From Bacteroides intestinalis (GTDB lineage: Bacteria; Bacteroidota; Bacteroidia; Bacteroidales; Bacteroidaceae), in NCBI RefSeq assembly GCF_902364365.1, contig NZ_CABJDN010000008.1:50532-114531 (forward strand): 64,000 nucleotides of DNA. Direction: 5' to 3'. Position 1 is the first letter of the stretch; every line of letters begins with the position of its first letter. Shown here piece by piece: positions 35,546 through 44,724 of this stretch. The notes under the pieces are model-generated. The model did no database searches and was not told where the DNA came from. It saw nothing but the letters and a program-made list of their open reading frames with translations. The translations under genes were made by a program, and so were the position numbers.

Positions 35546-36160
35546 ATGATTCTTTCTCCGGCTGATACATTGGTTTGTGATACTACGCAGCTTGCTGTGT
35601 GGCAATCTGACGCAGACTACAACTACAACCGTGAGTTGATAGCCCCCGAAGTGAATATATTCGAATGGCTCAACAGGTGGTTCGGAGAAATATTGCAGAG
35701 TATATTCGGCAGTCAGTTTGCTGAAAATTATTCAAAAACGATTCTGATAAGTATTGCTGTCCTCCTACTGCTACTGATCGGCTGGTTCATTTATAAAAAA
35801 AATCCGGCAATATTCATACGTTCCCGCAAGAATGCTTTACCTTACACTGTAGGGGAAGATACCATTTATGGAGTTGATTTTGCCAAAGAAATAGCCTCTG
35901 CCCTTTCCCGCCACGATTACAGGGAAGCAGTCCGACTGCTATATTTGCAGACACTGAAACAACTCAGTGACGAAAAACGTATTGACTGGCAACTCTACAA
36001 AACGCCTACACAATATATTTATGAAGTACGGATGCCTGCATTTCAGAGGTTAACCCATCACTTTTTGCGGGTACGCTATGGAAACTTTGAAGCAACGGAA
36101 GAATTGTTTCAGACCATGCAGTCCTTACAGGGAGAAGTCAAGAAAGGAGGCGTTGTATGA
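35546..36160 (+). CDS. DUF4129 domain protein
   Basis: 204 residues. An N-terminal periplasmic segment, one membrane helix near residues 66-86 (TILISIAVLLLLLIGWFIY), and a cytoplasmic DUF4129 region (IASALSRHDYREAVRLLYLQTLKQLSDEKRIDW; THHFLRVRYGNFEATEELF). DUF4129 proteins accompany MoxR and DUF58 genes. The stop overlaps the next gene by 4 bp (ATGA), so translation is coupled. Confidence 0.83.
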   Translation: MILSPADTLVCDTTQLAVWQSDADYNYNRELIAPEVNIFEWLNRWFGEILQSIFGSQFAENYSKTILISIAVLLLLLIGWFIYKKNPAIFIRSRKNALPYTVGEDTIYGVDFAKEIASALSRHDYREAVRLLYLQTLKQLSDEKRIDWQLYKTPTQYIYEVRMPAFQRLTHHFLRVRYGNFEATEELFQTMQSLQGEVKKGGVV

Positions 36161-37371
36161 AAGGAAATCACTTGTTTATCATCTGTATTGCCGTCTTTTT
36201 ACTCTTAATGTTCGCGATAGAATGTAGATTACCCAAAAAGTTTGTGTGGGCTCCTAGTTTCAGCCACTACGATAAACAACCTTTCGGATGTGCCGTTTTC
36301 GACAGTTTGCTGTCTACGTCGTTACCAAAGGGGTATTCTTTATCTCGAAAAACCTTTTACGAACTGGAACAGGAAGACACAATCTCTCGTAGAGGCATAT
36401 TAGTAGCCGCTAATAACCTGTCTCTGACAGATGTGGATGTAGAAGCAATACTAAAGATTGCAAAACGGGGAAATAAGATTATGCTGGTGAGTAACTCTTT
36501 CAACAGAAGTTTAGAAGATACATTGGATTTTAATAGTAGTTATTCCTACTTTAGCCCGACATTATTAAAAAAATATGCTGCTGCATCATTGGAGAAAGAT
36601 ACTCTCTTCTGGATAGGAGATTCTGCCGTATATTCCCGGCAATCTTTCAATTTCTATCCTCAATTGTGTTCTTCTTACCTCGTGCCCGATTCGCTTCCGG
36701 CTAAGGTACTGGCAGAAAAGGGTATTCCAAGTGTCCCGGTTGCCTTGTCCTATCCATGGGGAAAAGGCGAAATAATCCTGATCTCCACTCCCCTACTCTT
36801 TACTAATTATGGAGTATTAGATGGAAAAAATGCAACTTACATTTTCCGCCTATTATCCCAAATGGGAGATTTACCCATTGTCCGCACCGAAGGTTACATG
36901 AAGCAAACGGCTCAAATACAGATGTCCCCTTTCCGGTATTTCCTTTCTCAAAGACCGCTAAGATGGGCTTTGTATTTGACAATGTTCACCATTATCCTCT
37001 TCATGGTGTTCACCGCCCGAAGGAGGCAACGGGTAATTCCTGTCATCCACCAGCCGGAAAACAAATCGCTGGAATTTACCGAACTGATAGGAACTCTTTA
37101 TTTTCAAAAGAAAGATCATGCCGACTTGGTGCATAAAAAGTACATCTACTTTGCAGAAGAATTGAGAAGAGAAATTCAGGTAGATATAGAGGAAGTAGCA
37201 AATGACGAACACTCTTTCAGCAGAATAGCCCAAAAGACCGGTATGAATACAGAAGAGATCGGTGAGTTTATCCGTTCCGTCAGACCAGTGATTTATGGAG
37301 GGCGCACCATCTCTGTAGAGCAGATGAAGTATTTTATTAATAAGATGAATGAAATAATAGATCATATATAA
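36157..37371 (+). CDS. DUF4350 domain membrane protein
   Basis: 404 residues. Membrane helix at residues 4-20, then an extracytoplasmic DUF4350 region (PFGCAVFDSLLSTSLPKGYSL; ILVAANNLSLTDVDVEAIL; ALSYPWGKGEIILISTPLLFTNYGVL), a second helix near 268-288 (ALYLTMFTIILFMVFTARRR) and a cytoplasmic tail. DUF4350 belongs to the glutamine-amidotransferase-like fold in the same conserved operon. No catalytic Cys-His pair is evident. It sits between DUF4129 (4-bp overlap) and MoxR (12-bp gap). Confidence 0.83.
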   Translation: MKGNHLFIICIAVFLLLMFAIECRLPKKFVWAPSFSHYDKQPFGCAVFDSLLSTSLPKGYSLSRKTFYELEQEDTISRRGILVAANNLSLTDVDVEAILKIAKRGNKIMLVSNSFNRSLEDTLDFNSSYSYFSPTLLKKYAAASLEKDTLFWIGDSAVYSRQSFNFYPQLCSSYLVPDSLPAKVLAEKGIPSVPVALSYPWGKGEIILISTPLLFTNYGVLDGKNATYIFRLLSQMGDLPIVRTEGYMKQTAQIQMSPFRYFLSQRPLRWALYLTMFTIILFMVFTARRRQRVIPVIHQPENKSLEFTELIGTLYFQKKDHADLVHKKYIYFAEELRREIQVDIEEVANDEHSFSRIAQKTGMNTEEIGEFIRSVRPVIYGGRTISVEQMKYFINKMNEIIDHI

Positions 37372-37382
37372 AGAAGAAATTT

Positions 37383-38357
37383 ATGGAAGAGAATATTGAA
37401 AAACGAGTAGATTTGACTCTCTTTTCCGAGAAGATACAAGAGTTGAAAGACCAGATTGCATCTGTCATCGTAGGTCAGGAGCAAATGGTGGACTTGGTAT
37501 TGACTGCCATTTTAGCAAATGGGCATGTCTTGATAGAAGGTGTGCCGGGAGTAGCAAAAACACTGCTGGCCCGTCTGGTTGCCCGCTTGATTGATGCGGA
37601 TTTCAGCCGTATTCAGTTTACTCCGGACCTAATGCCAAGCGATGTACTGGGTACAACTGTATTTAATATGAAAACCAATGACTTTGATTTTCATCGGGGC
37701 CCCATCTTTGCCGACATCGTATTGGTGGATGAAATCAATCGTGCTCCGGCCAAGACACAGGCTGCCCTGTTCGAAGTAATGGAAGAGCGTCAGGTCAGTA
37801 TTGACGGAATGACTTATCCTATGGGGGAGCTTTATACAATTCTGGCTACTCAAAATCCTGTAGAGCAAGAAGGTACTTATAAACTACCCGAGGCGCAGCT
37901 CGACCGTTTCCTGATGAAAATAACAATGGACTACCCAACTCTGGATGAAGAAATAAACATCCTGGAACGCCATCATACAAATGCCGCATTCGTGAAACTG
38001 GAGGACATCGCTTCTACCATTACCAAAGAAGAGCTCTTATCTCTCCGCAAGCTGATGAACCAGGTATTTATTGATCGTACATTGCTTCAATACATTGCCA
38101 TGATTGTACAGCAGACGCGCACCAGCAAAGCCGTATATCTGGGAGCTTCTCCACGTGCATCTGTCGCTATGCTGCAGACCTCTAAAGCATACGCTCTATT
38201 GCAGGGACGTGATTTCGTAACACCGGAAGATATAAAATTTGTTGCTCCATACGTACTCCAGCACCGCCTGATTCTGACTGCAGAGGCCGAAATGGAAGGA
38301 TATTCGCCAGTAAAAGTAACCCAACGCCTGATTGATAAGGTAGAAGTACCGAAATGA
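37383..38357 (+). CDS. MoxR-family AAA+ ATPase
   Basis: 324 residues. Walker A GVPGVAKTLLARL near residue 58, Walker B IVLVDEINRAPAKTQAAL near 117, sensor 1 LATQNPVEQEGTYKLPEAQLDRFLMK, and the C-terminal helical lid with YLGASPRASVAMLQ. MoxR ATPases act as chaperones that mature or remodel partner proteins, often VWA-domain or membrane complexes. Its 3' end overlaps the DUF58 gene by 4 bp, the standard MoxR-DUF58 arrangement. Confidence 0.93.
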   Translation: MEENIEKRVDLTLFSEKIQELKDQIASVIVGQEQMVDLVLTAILANGHVLIEGVPGVAKTLLARLVARLIDADFSRIQFTPDLMPSDVLGTTVFNMKTNDFDFHRGPIFADIVLVDEINRAPAKTQAALFEVMEERQVSIDGMTYPMGELYTILATQNPVEQEGTYKLPEAQLDRFLMKITMDYPTLDEEINILERHHTNAAFVKLEDIASTITKEELLSLRKLMNQVFIDRTLLQYIAMIVQQTRTSKAVYLGASPRASVAMLQTSKAYALLQGRDFVTPEDIKFVAPYVLQHRLILTAEAEMEGYSPVKVTQRLIDKVEVPK

Positions 38358-39664
38358 TTTTAAACCGACGCTTTTATATTGCCCTCAGCCTGATTATCCT
38401 GTTACTGAGTAGCGGGTATACTTTTGCTCCGCTCTTTGTTCTCGGGCAATGGATGCTTTTTGTCATGCTCCTGGTCGTATTAGCGGAAGGATATATGCTT
38501 TACCACGTCCATGGTATACGGGCATTTCGCCAATGTTCATCACGTTTTTCAAACGGAGATGAAAATACGGTGAACATTCGGGTAGAGAGCGGTTATCCGT
38601 ATACAATATCCGTGGAAGTCATTGATGAAATACCTTTTATATTCCAGCAACGAAATATAAATTTCCAGATAAAGCTCCAGGCAAATGAAGGCAAAACTAT
38701 CAGCTATCAATTACGACCCACCCATCGGGGAATCTATAATTTTGGACGGATTCGTGTATTTGTACAAGGCCGGATGGGATTACTTTCGCGCCGCTATACC
38801 TGTGGTGATACCCAAGATATCAAAGTCTATCCATCCTACCTGATGTTACATCGTTATGAATTGCTGGCAATAAGTGATAATCTTACGGAATTAGGTATAA
38901 AACGTATCCGTCGCGTAGGACATCGCACTGAGTTTGAGCAGATAAAGGAATATGTAAAAGGCGATGATTATCGCACGATAAACTGGAAAGCAAGTGCCCG
39001 CAAGCACGAGCTTATGGTAAATGTGTATCAAGACGAACGTTCCCAGCAAATTTATAGTGTGATAGACAAGGGACGGGTTATGCAACAGGCTTTTCGTGGA
39101 ATGACCTTACTTGACTATGCGATAAATGCCTCATTAGTTCTTTCGTACGTTGCCATGCGGAAAGAAGACAAAGCCGGGCTCATAACCTTTGATGAACATT
39201 TCGATACCTTCGTACCGGCATCAAGCCGTCCCGGACATATGCAGACATTGCTTGAAAATCTCTATAGTCAAGAAACTACTTTCAGTGAAACGGACTTTTC
39301 TTCCTTATGCGTACATCTGAACAAGCATGTCAACAAACGTAGCCTTTTGATTTTATACACCAACTTCTCCAGTATGGGAAGCATGAACAGACAGTTAGCA
39401 TACCTGCAACAACTAAATCGACAGCACCGCCTGCTGGTAGTGTTTTTCGAAGATGCTGACTTGAAAGCCTATATTGCTACTCCTGCCTCAGATACGGAAG
39501 GATACTATCGCCATGTTATTGCCGAAAAATTTGCCTTTGAAAAACGTTTAATTGTCTCTACACTAAAACAGCATGGCATTTATTCTCTATTGACCACGCC
39601 CGAAAATCTCTCTATTGATGTAATTAATAAATATCTGGAGATGAAATCGAGACAGTTACTCTAA
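38354..39664 (+). CDS. DUF58 / VWA-like protein, MoxR partner
   Basis: 436 residues. Two N-terminal membrane helices (residues 8-26 and 30-50), a beta domain, then the DUF58 core GDDYRTINWKASARKHELMVNVY (near 207) and a VWA-like C-terminal domain with the MIDAS-like start IYSVIDKGRVM. The Asp of the usual D-x-S-x-S becomes DKGR, so metal binding at that site is doubtful. DUF58 proteins are the usual clients of MoxR ATPases. It is the last gene of the operon, probably at the inner membrane. Confidence 0.88.
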   Translation: MILNRRFYIALSLIILLLSSGYTFAPLFVLGQWMLFVMLLVVLAEGYMLYHVHGIRAFRQCSSRFSNGDENTVNIRVESGYPYTISVEVIDEIPFIFQQRNINFQIKLQANEGKTISYQLRPTHRGIYNFGRIRVFVQGRMGLLSRRYTCGDTQDIKVYPSYLMLHRYELLAISDNLTELGIKRIRRVGHRTEFEQIKEYVKGDDYRTINWKASARKHELMVNVYQDERSQQIYSVIDKGRVMQQAFRGMTLLDYAINASLVLSYVAMRKEDKAGLITFDEHFDTFVPASSRPGHMQTLLENLYSQETTFSETDFSSLCVHLNKHVNKRSLLILYTNFSSMGSMNRQLAYLQQLNRQHRLLVVFFEDADLKAYIATPASDTEGYYRHVIAEKFAFEKRLIVSTLKQHGIYSLLTTPENLSIDVINKYLEMKSRQLL

Positions 39665-39755
39665 TCAACCTCCGAGAATACACAAGCAAATACCCAGAAA
39701 TAGGGATTGCCTAACCGAATGTTTTCTTCGATCTTTGCACAAGAAATTACGATAG

Positions 39756-40631
39756 ATGAAGAAGCTCTGTTTATTATTACTCATTCAGATAGAATGTATA
39801 TTTTCCCTACCTGTATATGGGCAGGATTCAATTAATATAGGAAACCGCCATTCTTTGTTTTCCAATATATTAAACGAAGAAAGATCCTATTGGATTTATA
39901 AACCAGAACAACGACCAGGAGAATCTGCTCAAGATTATCCGGTTCTTTACTTACTGGATGGGGATGTCTTTTTTCACTCCGTAGTAGGATTTACGCGCTT
40001 TTTTTCTTCCTCAAGAATATCTTCCTTGCCTCCCTGTATTGTTGTTGCCATCCTGAATACAGACCGCACAAGGGATTTTACTCCTACCTTCTCGTCTGCA
40101 CGACGAGATGGCAGCATTCACCCAGAAGATAAACCGCAAGGAGGAGGTGCAGAGCAATTCTATCGTTTCCTGACAGAAGAACTGCGTCCGGAAGTAGAAA
40201 GAAAAGTTCCCTGTAGTGGCCGTCACTTCTTAGCAGGACACTCATATGCCGCTTTATTCACGCTACAGACATTACTTGATCATCCTGAATCTTTCGAAGC
40301 GTTTATAGCAATAGATCCCAGTCTATGGTGGGATCGTGGCATTTTTCTAAAACAAGCGGAAATAAAAATCAGGCAAAAGAACTATTCCGGAAAACAGCTA
40401 TATGTTGCTTTTGCCACGCGCCAACGCCCTGATGTAAAATTAGTGCAATTCTCGTTGGCCGACAGCTTAAATATGAAAATTATTCCGGATATGGAGAATC
40501 AACATTTACGCGTTGTATTCAAAAAGTTCCCGGAAGAGGTACATGGTACAGTTGCACTCCCAGGATTTTATGATGGCCTTAAATCACTGTTTATGCGTCA
40601 ATCAGAAAGAACAGAAAGAGTAACAAAGTAA
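39756..40631 (+). CDS. Secreted alpha/beta-hydrolase esterase (Fes/IroE-type)
   Basis: 291 residues. A signal peptide ends at VYGQ. The fold is typical of the esterase D / siderophore-esterase family: SYWIYKPEQRP, YPVLYLLDGDVFFHSVVGF, and nucleophile elbow AGHSYAALFTL (Ser near residue 164). The catalytic Asp is probably in AIDPSLWWDRG or nearby, and the His in EEVHGTVALPGFYDGL. The natural ester substrate is not predictable: siderophore, acyl-CoA or plant ester. It stands alone after the MoxR operon. Confidence 0.82.
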   Translation: MKKLCLLLLIQIECIFSLPVYGQDSINIGNRHSLFSNILNEERSYWIYKPEQRPGESAQDYPVLYLLDGDVFFHSVVGFTRFFSSSRISSLPPCIVVAILNTDRTRDFTPTFSSARRDGSIHPEDKPQGGGAEQFYRFLTEELRPEVERKVPCSGRHFLAGHSYAALFTLQTLLDHPESFEAFIAIDPSLWWDRGIFLKQAEIKIRQKNYSGKQLYVAFATRQRPDVKLVQFSLADSLNMKIIPDMENQHLRVVFKKFPEEVHGTVALPGFYDGLKSLFMRQSERTERVTK

Positions 40632-40652
40632 GGTCACCCACCGGACAAATAC

Positions 40653-41768
40653 CTATAAGACACTTACCTTATATTCTGAATTATAATATTCTACTGCCAT
40701 CTGATATTCAGCAATATTCTTCTCTTTAGCCAATAAGCTCAGTTTTGCCTTATCAGCAGAAGATATATTATTGCCATAATAAATGGCTGTAGGCTTCATC
40801 ATAACTTTAACAGATTCTTTTTCATAAGAACCCGGACAAATCAATCGCCATTCATTTTCATATCCCCAGCATTTCGCTTTATTCAAAAATACTTTCAAAT
40901 AAATAAATACGTCAGGCAAAGCAATACTGCTATTATTTTCTCCTTTAAGGCTTATAAGAAAATCATCCATTAAACTTTTTCCTATATGAGTTGCATCAAG
41001 TCTTTTATCTGAATAGATTACCGGAAAAAGTATTGCCGGGTGACTACCGGGTTGCGTATCACTTGTTAGAAAAACAACTTGCTTTATATCATATTCCAAC
41101 ACAAACCCGCTATGTCTATCAGCATAATGTGACCACATCAGCATATTATCCTTTCTCTCTGTAAAACATGCAATCTTACAGCTTTCTTTTACACTCTCCA
41201 CTGATTGATCTAATAAATCCCCGATAAATTCAAGATATTCATTAATTTTATCACTATAAATGCCCTTATCGCCATATGTAGTTCCTTCATAATAAGCCTC
41301 ACGCAGTATCTGATCCGCTACCTCATCCTCTTCCCCCTTCCAAAAATTAAAGCATTGCATCTCCTTAGCAATTTTATCAATCTTCGGATCTCCAGGGTAC
41401 TTTTTTCTCATATCCTCCTCAACCAAACTATTTATCTTACTCAGTGTATAAAGAAACCAGTTTTTATTCAGCACTTCCTCATAATTCTTTAGTATCTCCT
41501 CTTTATTGTAGCAAACCAAAGAATCAAACGGATCATTAAAATTACGAGGATTACCGGCATAGACTTCATCATCTCTAAATGAATCTAAATTATACTCTTG
41601 ACAGTTCCGATATCGATATAGTTTTGAAGGTATATTTTTTGCCACCAAATCATGGAGTTTAGAGAACAGTCCACTTGCCTCCGGTGAAGTAGGTTCTCCA
41701 CGTTTAAGAGGAATAATTTCACTCATCAATATTTTCTCAAACTCCTCTTTAAAATTAGATGTTTCCAT
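40653..41768 (-). CDS. DUF2971 domain protein
   Basis: 371 residues. The DUF2971 features are clear: SKLYRYRNCQEYNLDSFRDDEVYAGNPRNFNDPFDSL and CFTERKDNMLMWSHYADRHSGFVLEYD, then CWGYENEWRLI. The family is widespread, patchily distributed and often found in accessory or defence-associated regions; its function is not established. It is the only minus-strand gene in a run of plus-strand genes, with no partner gene beside it, and is visibly AT-rich compared with the MoxR operon. Confidence 0.85.
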   Translation of the reverse strand: METSNFKEEFEKILMSEIIPLKRGEPTSPEASGLFSKLHDLVAKNIPSKLYRYRNCQEYNLDSFRDDEVYAGNPRNFNDPFDSLVCYNKEEILKNYEEVLNKNWFLYTLSKINSLVEEDMRKKYPGDPKIDKIAKEMQCFNFWKGEEDEVADQILREAYYEGTTYGDKGIYSDKINEYLEFIGDLLDQSVESVKESCKIACFTERKDNMLMWSHYADRHSGFVLEYDIKQVVFLTSDTQPGSHPAILFPVIYSDKRLDATHIGKSLMDDFLISLKGENNSSIALPDVFIYLKVFLNKAKCWGYENEWRLICPGSYEKESVKVMMKPTAIYYGNNISSADKAKLSLLAKEKNIAEYQMAVEYYNSEYKVSVL

Positions 41769-42008
41769 TGTGTTTTATATATCAAGTATAATATCTGTGC
41801 ATACTAAGAATCTCATTATGCAAAAATAGTGTTTATTTACGTAGCTGACAGCCCGATTTCAAAGTTTCTTTGTTACGATCTCTTTTATACTGTTAATTAT
41901 CTGAATAGTTTAAATACCCTGCAAAACCGTATCACTAAAATATTTGTTTCTAATAAAGGGGTGTTAGTTTTGCCCGGATTCTAAAATCGAGTAAATAAAA
42001 AGATAACC

Positions 42009-42329
42009 ATGAAAAAAGAAGTTTCTGAAGTGCTCAAAAAAGAGCAAAATAATGAAAGTTGTATCCATCTGTATCTGGAAGAATGTGGCTGGTGTGCTTA
42101 TGAAGTTTCAGCTTATCTGCTTATGAACCTCTTAGGAGGAAAATGTATCGTCGAGAAAATAGAACAATGCGGATCAAAAATTGTTCGGGCACTAATGAAT
42201 ATAGATTTATTAGGCGACATTAATTATGGCGATTATCGCTACGCTGGGCTAAACTCATACAATTTACAACTGATAGGAAAAGATAAGGTTGATAAGCAAT
42301 CATTTATTCATTGGAGAAAGAATGTATAA
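42009..42329 (+). CDS. Small hypothetical protein (106 aa)
   Basis: A Met-Lys-Lys start with MKKEVSEVLKKEQNN follows an AT-rich leader. Three Cys cluster near the front (ESCIHLYLEECGWCAY), and a helix-like segment EVSAYLLMNLLGGKCIVEKIEQCGSKIV follows. There is no signal peptide. I do not recognise the family. It ends 80 bp before a terminator hairpin, so it is probably a single-gene unit. Confidence 0.6.
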   Translation: MKKEVSEVLKKEQNNESCIHLYLEECGWCAYEVSAYLLMNLLGGKCIVEKIEQCGSKIVRALMNIDLLGDINYGDYRYAGLNSYNLQLIGKDKVDKQSFIHWRKNV

Positions 42330-42410
42330 GGAAAAGCTGGATGTAAGCCACACTCAAAAAAAGGAAACAGACTAAGAAGGAGATTAAAATATAATTCCCA
42401 GTAAATTAAC

Positions 42411-42447
42411 AAAAGCGCAATTCTGCTTGTTTATGAGTTGCGCTTTT
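42411..42447 (+). terminator. Terminator after the small hypothetical gene
   Basis: The arms AAAAGCGCAA (42411-42420) and TTGCGCTTTT (42438-42447) pair perfectly around a 17-nt loop. Confidence 0.75.
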
Positions 42448-42523
42448 GGTATTTTTGCAATCATTATATATGATATGATAAACAAGAGACATAATAAAAA
42501 AGTTTTTTCTTCATAATACCAAC

Positions 42524-43555
42524 ATGAAAAGACGAAAAAAAATCATCTTGATTATTGGTGGAATACTTCTGTTTTCGTTCATAGTTTTTGGTGTGATAGG
42601 TTATTTCATAGCTCGCAATAGTTTTAAAAACCCGCCAGAACATTATGTAGCTATCGGGGGACGGGTATATACAGCTGTACCCGCTATGATGATAGATTCA
42701 GTCTATGATTCATTAAACCTTAGTGGACGTGGTATTAAGATTGGAGTATTAGATACCGGATTTGGGGGATTGAGGCAACGTTCTTGGACTAAAAACTTGC
42801 ATGTAACCGCCTATGCTAATTTTATAGATGGAGATACTTTGGATTTTTTTAAGGAAGAGTCTGGCAGAGAAAGGGACCACGGAGCATACTCTTGTGCATG
42901 TATAGGAGGACAACTTGCAGGAGACACCATAAAAGGATTGGCATGGAATGCTGAATATTATTTAGCTGAAATAGATGATTTTGATTCCGAACCACGTCTG
43001 GAGGAAGTACGCATGATGAATGCGATACGTTGGTTACTGACTCATAATATAGATATAATAACTTCTTCTTGTGGCTATACAATTTTTGATGATTTCGACG
43101 GATATTCTGTTCAGATGCTTGACGGACATACATCCCGCATTTCATGTTTTGTAGATAGTATTCTTCAAGCCAATCCTAACTTAATATTTATCCAAAGCAT
43201 GGGTAACGAGGGCAACAAACCTTGGCGTTATAACAACTTCCCAGCAGATGTTCGGGAAGTGATAGCCGTAGGGGCTGTAGAAGATGATGGTATGACCCGC
43301 GCCGATTATAGTTCTCTTGGTTGGGAAGGAACTGAATATATAAAACCTGATATATGTGCTTATGTACAACCTCCTCGCAGAGGTACTTCATTCTCAGCAC
43401 CTTCTATAGCAGGATTATGTGCTACTTTATTAGAACAGAAAAAAATGAGCAGAAAAGAACTTATCCATCTTTTGCACACTTCAGCGCTTAATGCTTCCAT
43501 GCCCAATCGAGAAATAGGCTACGGAATGCCGCAAACCTCCCAGATGACACCATAG
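42524..43555 (+). CDS. Membrane-anchored S8 (subtilisin-like) serine peptidase
   Basis: 343 residues. One N-terminal signal anchor (residues 6-30, IILIIGGILLFSFIVFGVIGYF). Catalytic triad: D77 in GVLDTGFG, H119 in RDHGAYSCACIGG, S289 in GTSFSAPSIAG, with oxyanion N228 in SMGNEG. No I9-type propeptide is visible between the anchor and the catalytic domain, so maturation must differ from secreted subtilases. Length is close to a bare catalytic domain. No substrate or inhibitor gene is adjacent. Confidence 0.88.
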   Translation: MKRRKKIILIIGGILLFSFIVFGVIGYFIARNSFKNPPEHYVAIGGRVYTAVPAMMIDSVYDSLNLSGRGIKIGVLDTGFGGLRQRSWTKNLHVTAYANFIDGDTLDFFKEESGRERDHGAYSCACIGGQLAGDTIKGLAWNAEYYLAEIDDFDSEPRLEEVRMMNAIRWLLTHNIDIITSSCGYTIFDDFDGYSVQMLDGHTSRISCFVDSILQANPNLIFIQSMGNEGNKPWRYNNFPADVREVIAVGAVEDDGMTRADYSSLGWEGTEYIKPDICAYVQPPRRGTSFSAPSIAGLCATLLEQKKMSRKELIHLLHTSALNASMPNREIGYGMPQTSQMTP

Positions 43556-43621
43556 TAATATAAATTGCTTTCAGAAGACTTCCCCTAAATTAAACGATAT
43601 ACTAACATTTAAAACAAAAAA

Positions 43622-43657
43622 CACCCAGCTTTACATTATTGAGTGTAAAACTGGGTG
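43622..43657. terminator. Hairpin, probably the original terminator of tRNA-Asp
   Basis: CACCCAG/CTGGGTG arms (43622-43628 and 43651-43657) extend inward to about 14 bp with one mismatch. It lies just outside the left edge of the integrated element, where the native downstream flank of tRNA-Asp should be, and may also end the S8 peptidase transcript from the other side. Confidence 0.7.
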
Positions 43658-43673
43658 ATTTTCAATATTTATT

Positions 43674-43686
43674 GCGGTGCGTACGG
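43674..43686 (-). other. Distal attachment site: 3' tRNA-Asp fragment
   Basis: 13 bp identical to the tRNA-Asp 3' end, here without the rest of the tRNA. It should be the displaced original 3' end, followed leftward by the native terminator hairpin at 43622-43657. Confidence 0.8.
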
Positions 43687-43747
43687 AAGATGAACCTTAG
43701 TTTTATTCCTCACGTAATCAATATCTTAGCAAGCTCTTAATTCTTTC

Positions 43748-43768
43748 TCCCACTAATAACCCCACGTG
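43748..43768. other. Arm-type recombinase site, left end
   Basis: TCCCAC, AATAA and CCACGTG in order, matching a segment at 51989-52008 with one substitution and one extra base. It lies 62 bp inside the distal attachment site. Confidence 0.55.
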
Positions 43769-43865
43769 TGCAATTCTTTAGATTGCTTGGTGTTGCGGTG
43801 GTTGTTTGAGTTTCTGCAAAGATAATAATTTTCTGCGAAAACAAGGCTTTTAATGAAATATTGCA

Positions 43866-43900
43866 TAATAAAGACTTTAACATATCTAAAAATTACATAT
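43866..43900 (+). promoter_or_regulatory. Promoter of the zinc-ribbon/HEPN pair
   Basis: TATCTTTG upstream of the ATG at 43933 fits TAnnTTTG, and the preceding segment is very AT-rich. The exact -33 is unclear. Confidence 0.45.
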
Positions 43901-43932
43901 CTTTGTGCTATTAATTAAACACTCAGATTGTT

Positions 43933-44724
43933 ATGGAATGTATTTATTGCAAACAGAATATACCAGATAACGCTAAATTTTGCCCATTTTGTACCCAACA
44001 AATTAGGTGTATAGAATGTAATGAACCCCTCTTTCCCAATGCAAAGGTATGTATTAATTGTGGAAAAGCATTGAATATAGAAGTTAATGCAAATATGAAT
44101 ACTATTGAATTTTCAGAGACTAAAAATTCACGTTCTTTTAAAGCATGCTTTACTGATACAGTTGGTGGTAGTATAGGTGAAGCTATTGGATTGATTATAA
44201 ACGACAAATTACCTGTTAAAAATACATTTAAATCAAAGACACAAATCTCTGCAAGCTTACTTCCTCATAATAGTAGTGAAGGAGAGAATATAGATACGGT
44301 AGAAGTCGTAGACGATGAATTGGAACAACTTAATCAAGTATTCAAAAATAGCAATGGAAAAACATCCTTACAAGAAACAAGATTGAAAGCTAAATCTAAA
44401 AGAGATGCGGGTATAAGATTGACATTGCTATTTATGTATTATCAATATAAATTAGGTATTGAAGAAGTTCAAAGAATAGATTTAACTAAAATTTTAAGAG
44501 ATGCGAGCTTAGAAGATTCCAATTGGCGTACTTGGTTAATTAATAATAATTTAGTAGGTGTAAAGGAAGATAAAGTTGAACTAAAGGCTCCGGGAAGAGA
44601 TGCGGCTAAAGAATTTTTATTAGAAGTCCTAAATCCTGAAATAGAAGATAAATGGAAATTAGGTACTTCACGTACAAGCAAGAGAGGAAAAAAGAAAGAA
44701 AGTAATGATGAAACTGAAATTTGA
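43933..44724 (+). CDS. Double zinc-ribbon protein with a C-terminal winged-helix-like domain
   Basis: 263 residues, AT-rich codon use. Two zinc ribbons in tandem: C3-C6-C17-C20 and C26-C29-C40-C43. A linker (about 50-150, partly low complexity) includes a glycine-rich stretch TVGGSIGEAIGLII. The C-terminal ~90 residues (RDAGIRLTLLFMYYQYKLG to PGRDAAKEFLLEVL) look like a winged helix and resemble the N-terminus of the next protein. It overlaps that gene by 20 bp. No family name is certain. Zinc ribbon plus wHTH suggests nucleic-acid binding or a protein-interaction sensor. Confidence 0.65.
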   Translation: MECIYCKQNIPDNAKFCPFCTQQIRCIECNEPLFPNAKVCINCGKALNIEVNANMNTIEFSETKNSRSFKACFTDTVGGSIGEAIGLIINDKLPVKNTFKSKTQISASLLPHNSSEGENIDTVEVVDDELEQLNQVFKNSNGKTSLQETRLKAKSKRDAGIRLTLLFMYYQYKLGIEEVQRIDLTKILRDASLEDSNWRTWLINNNLVGVKEDKVELKAPGRDAAKEFLLEVLNPEIEDKWKLGTSRTSKRGKKKESNDETEI

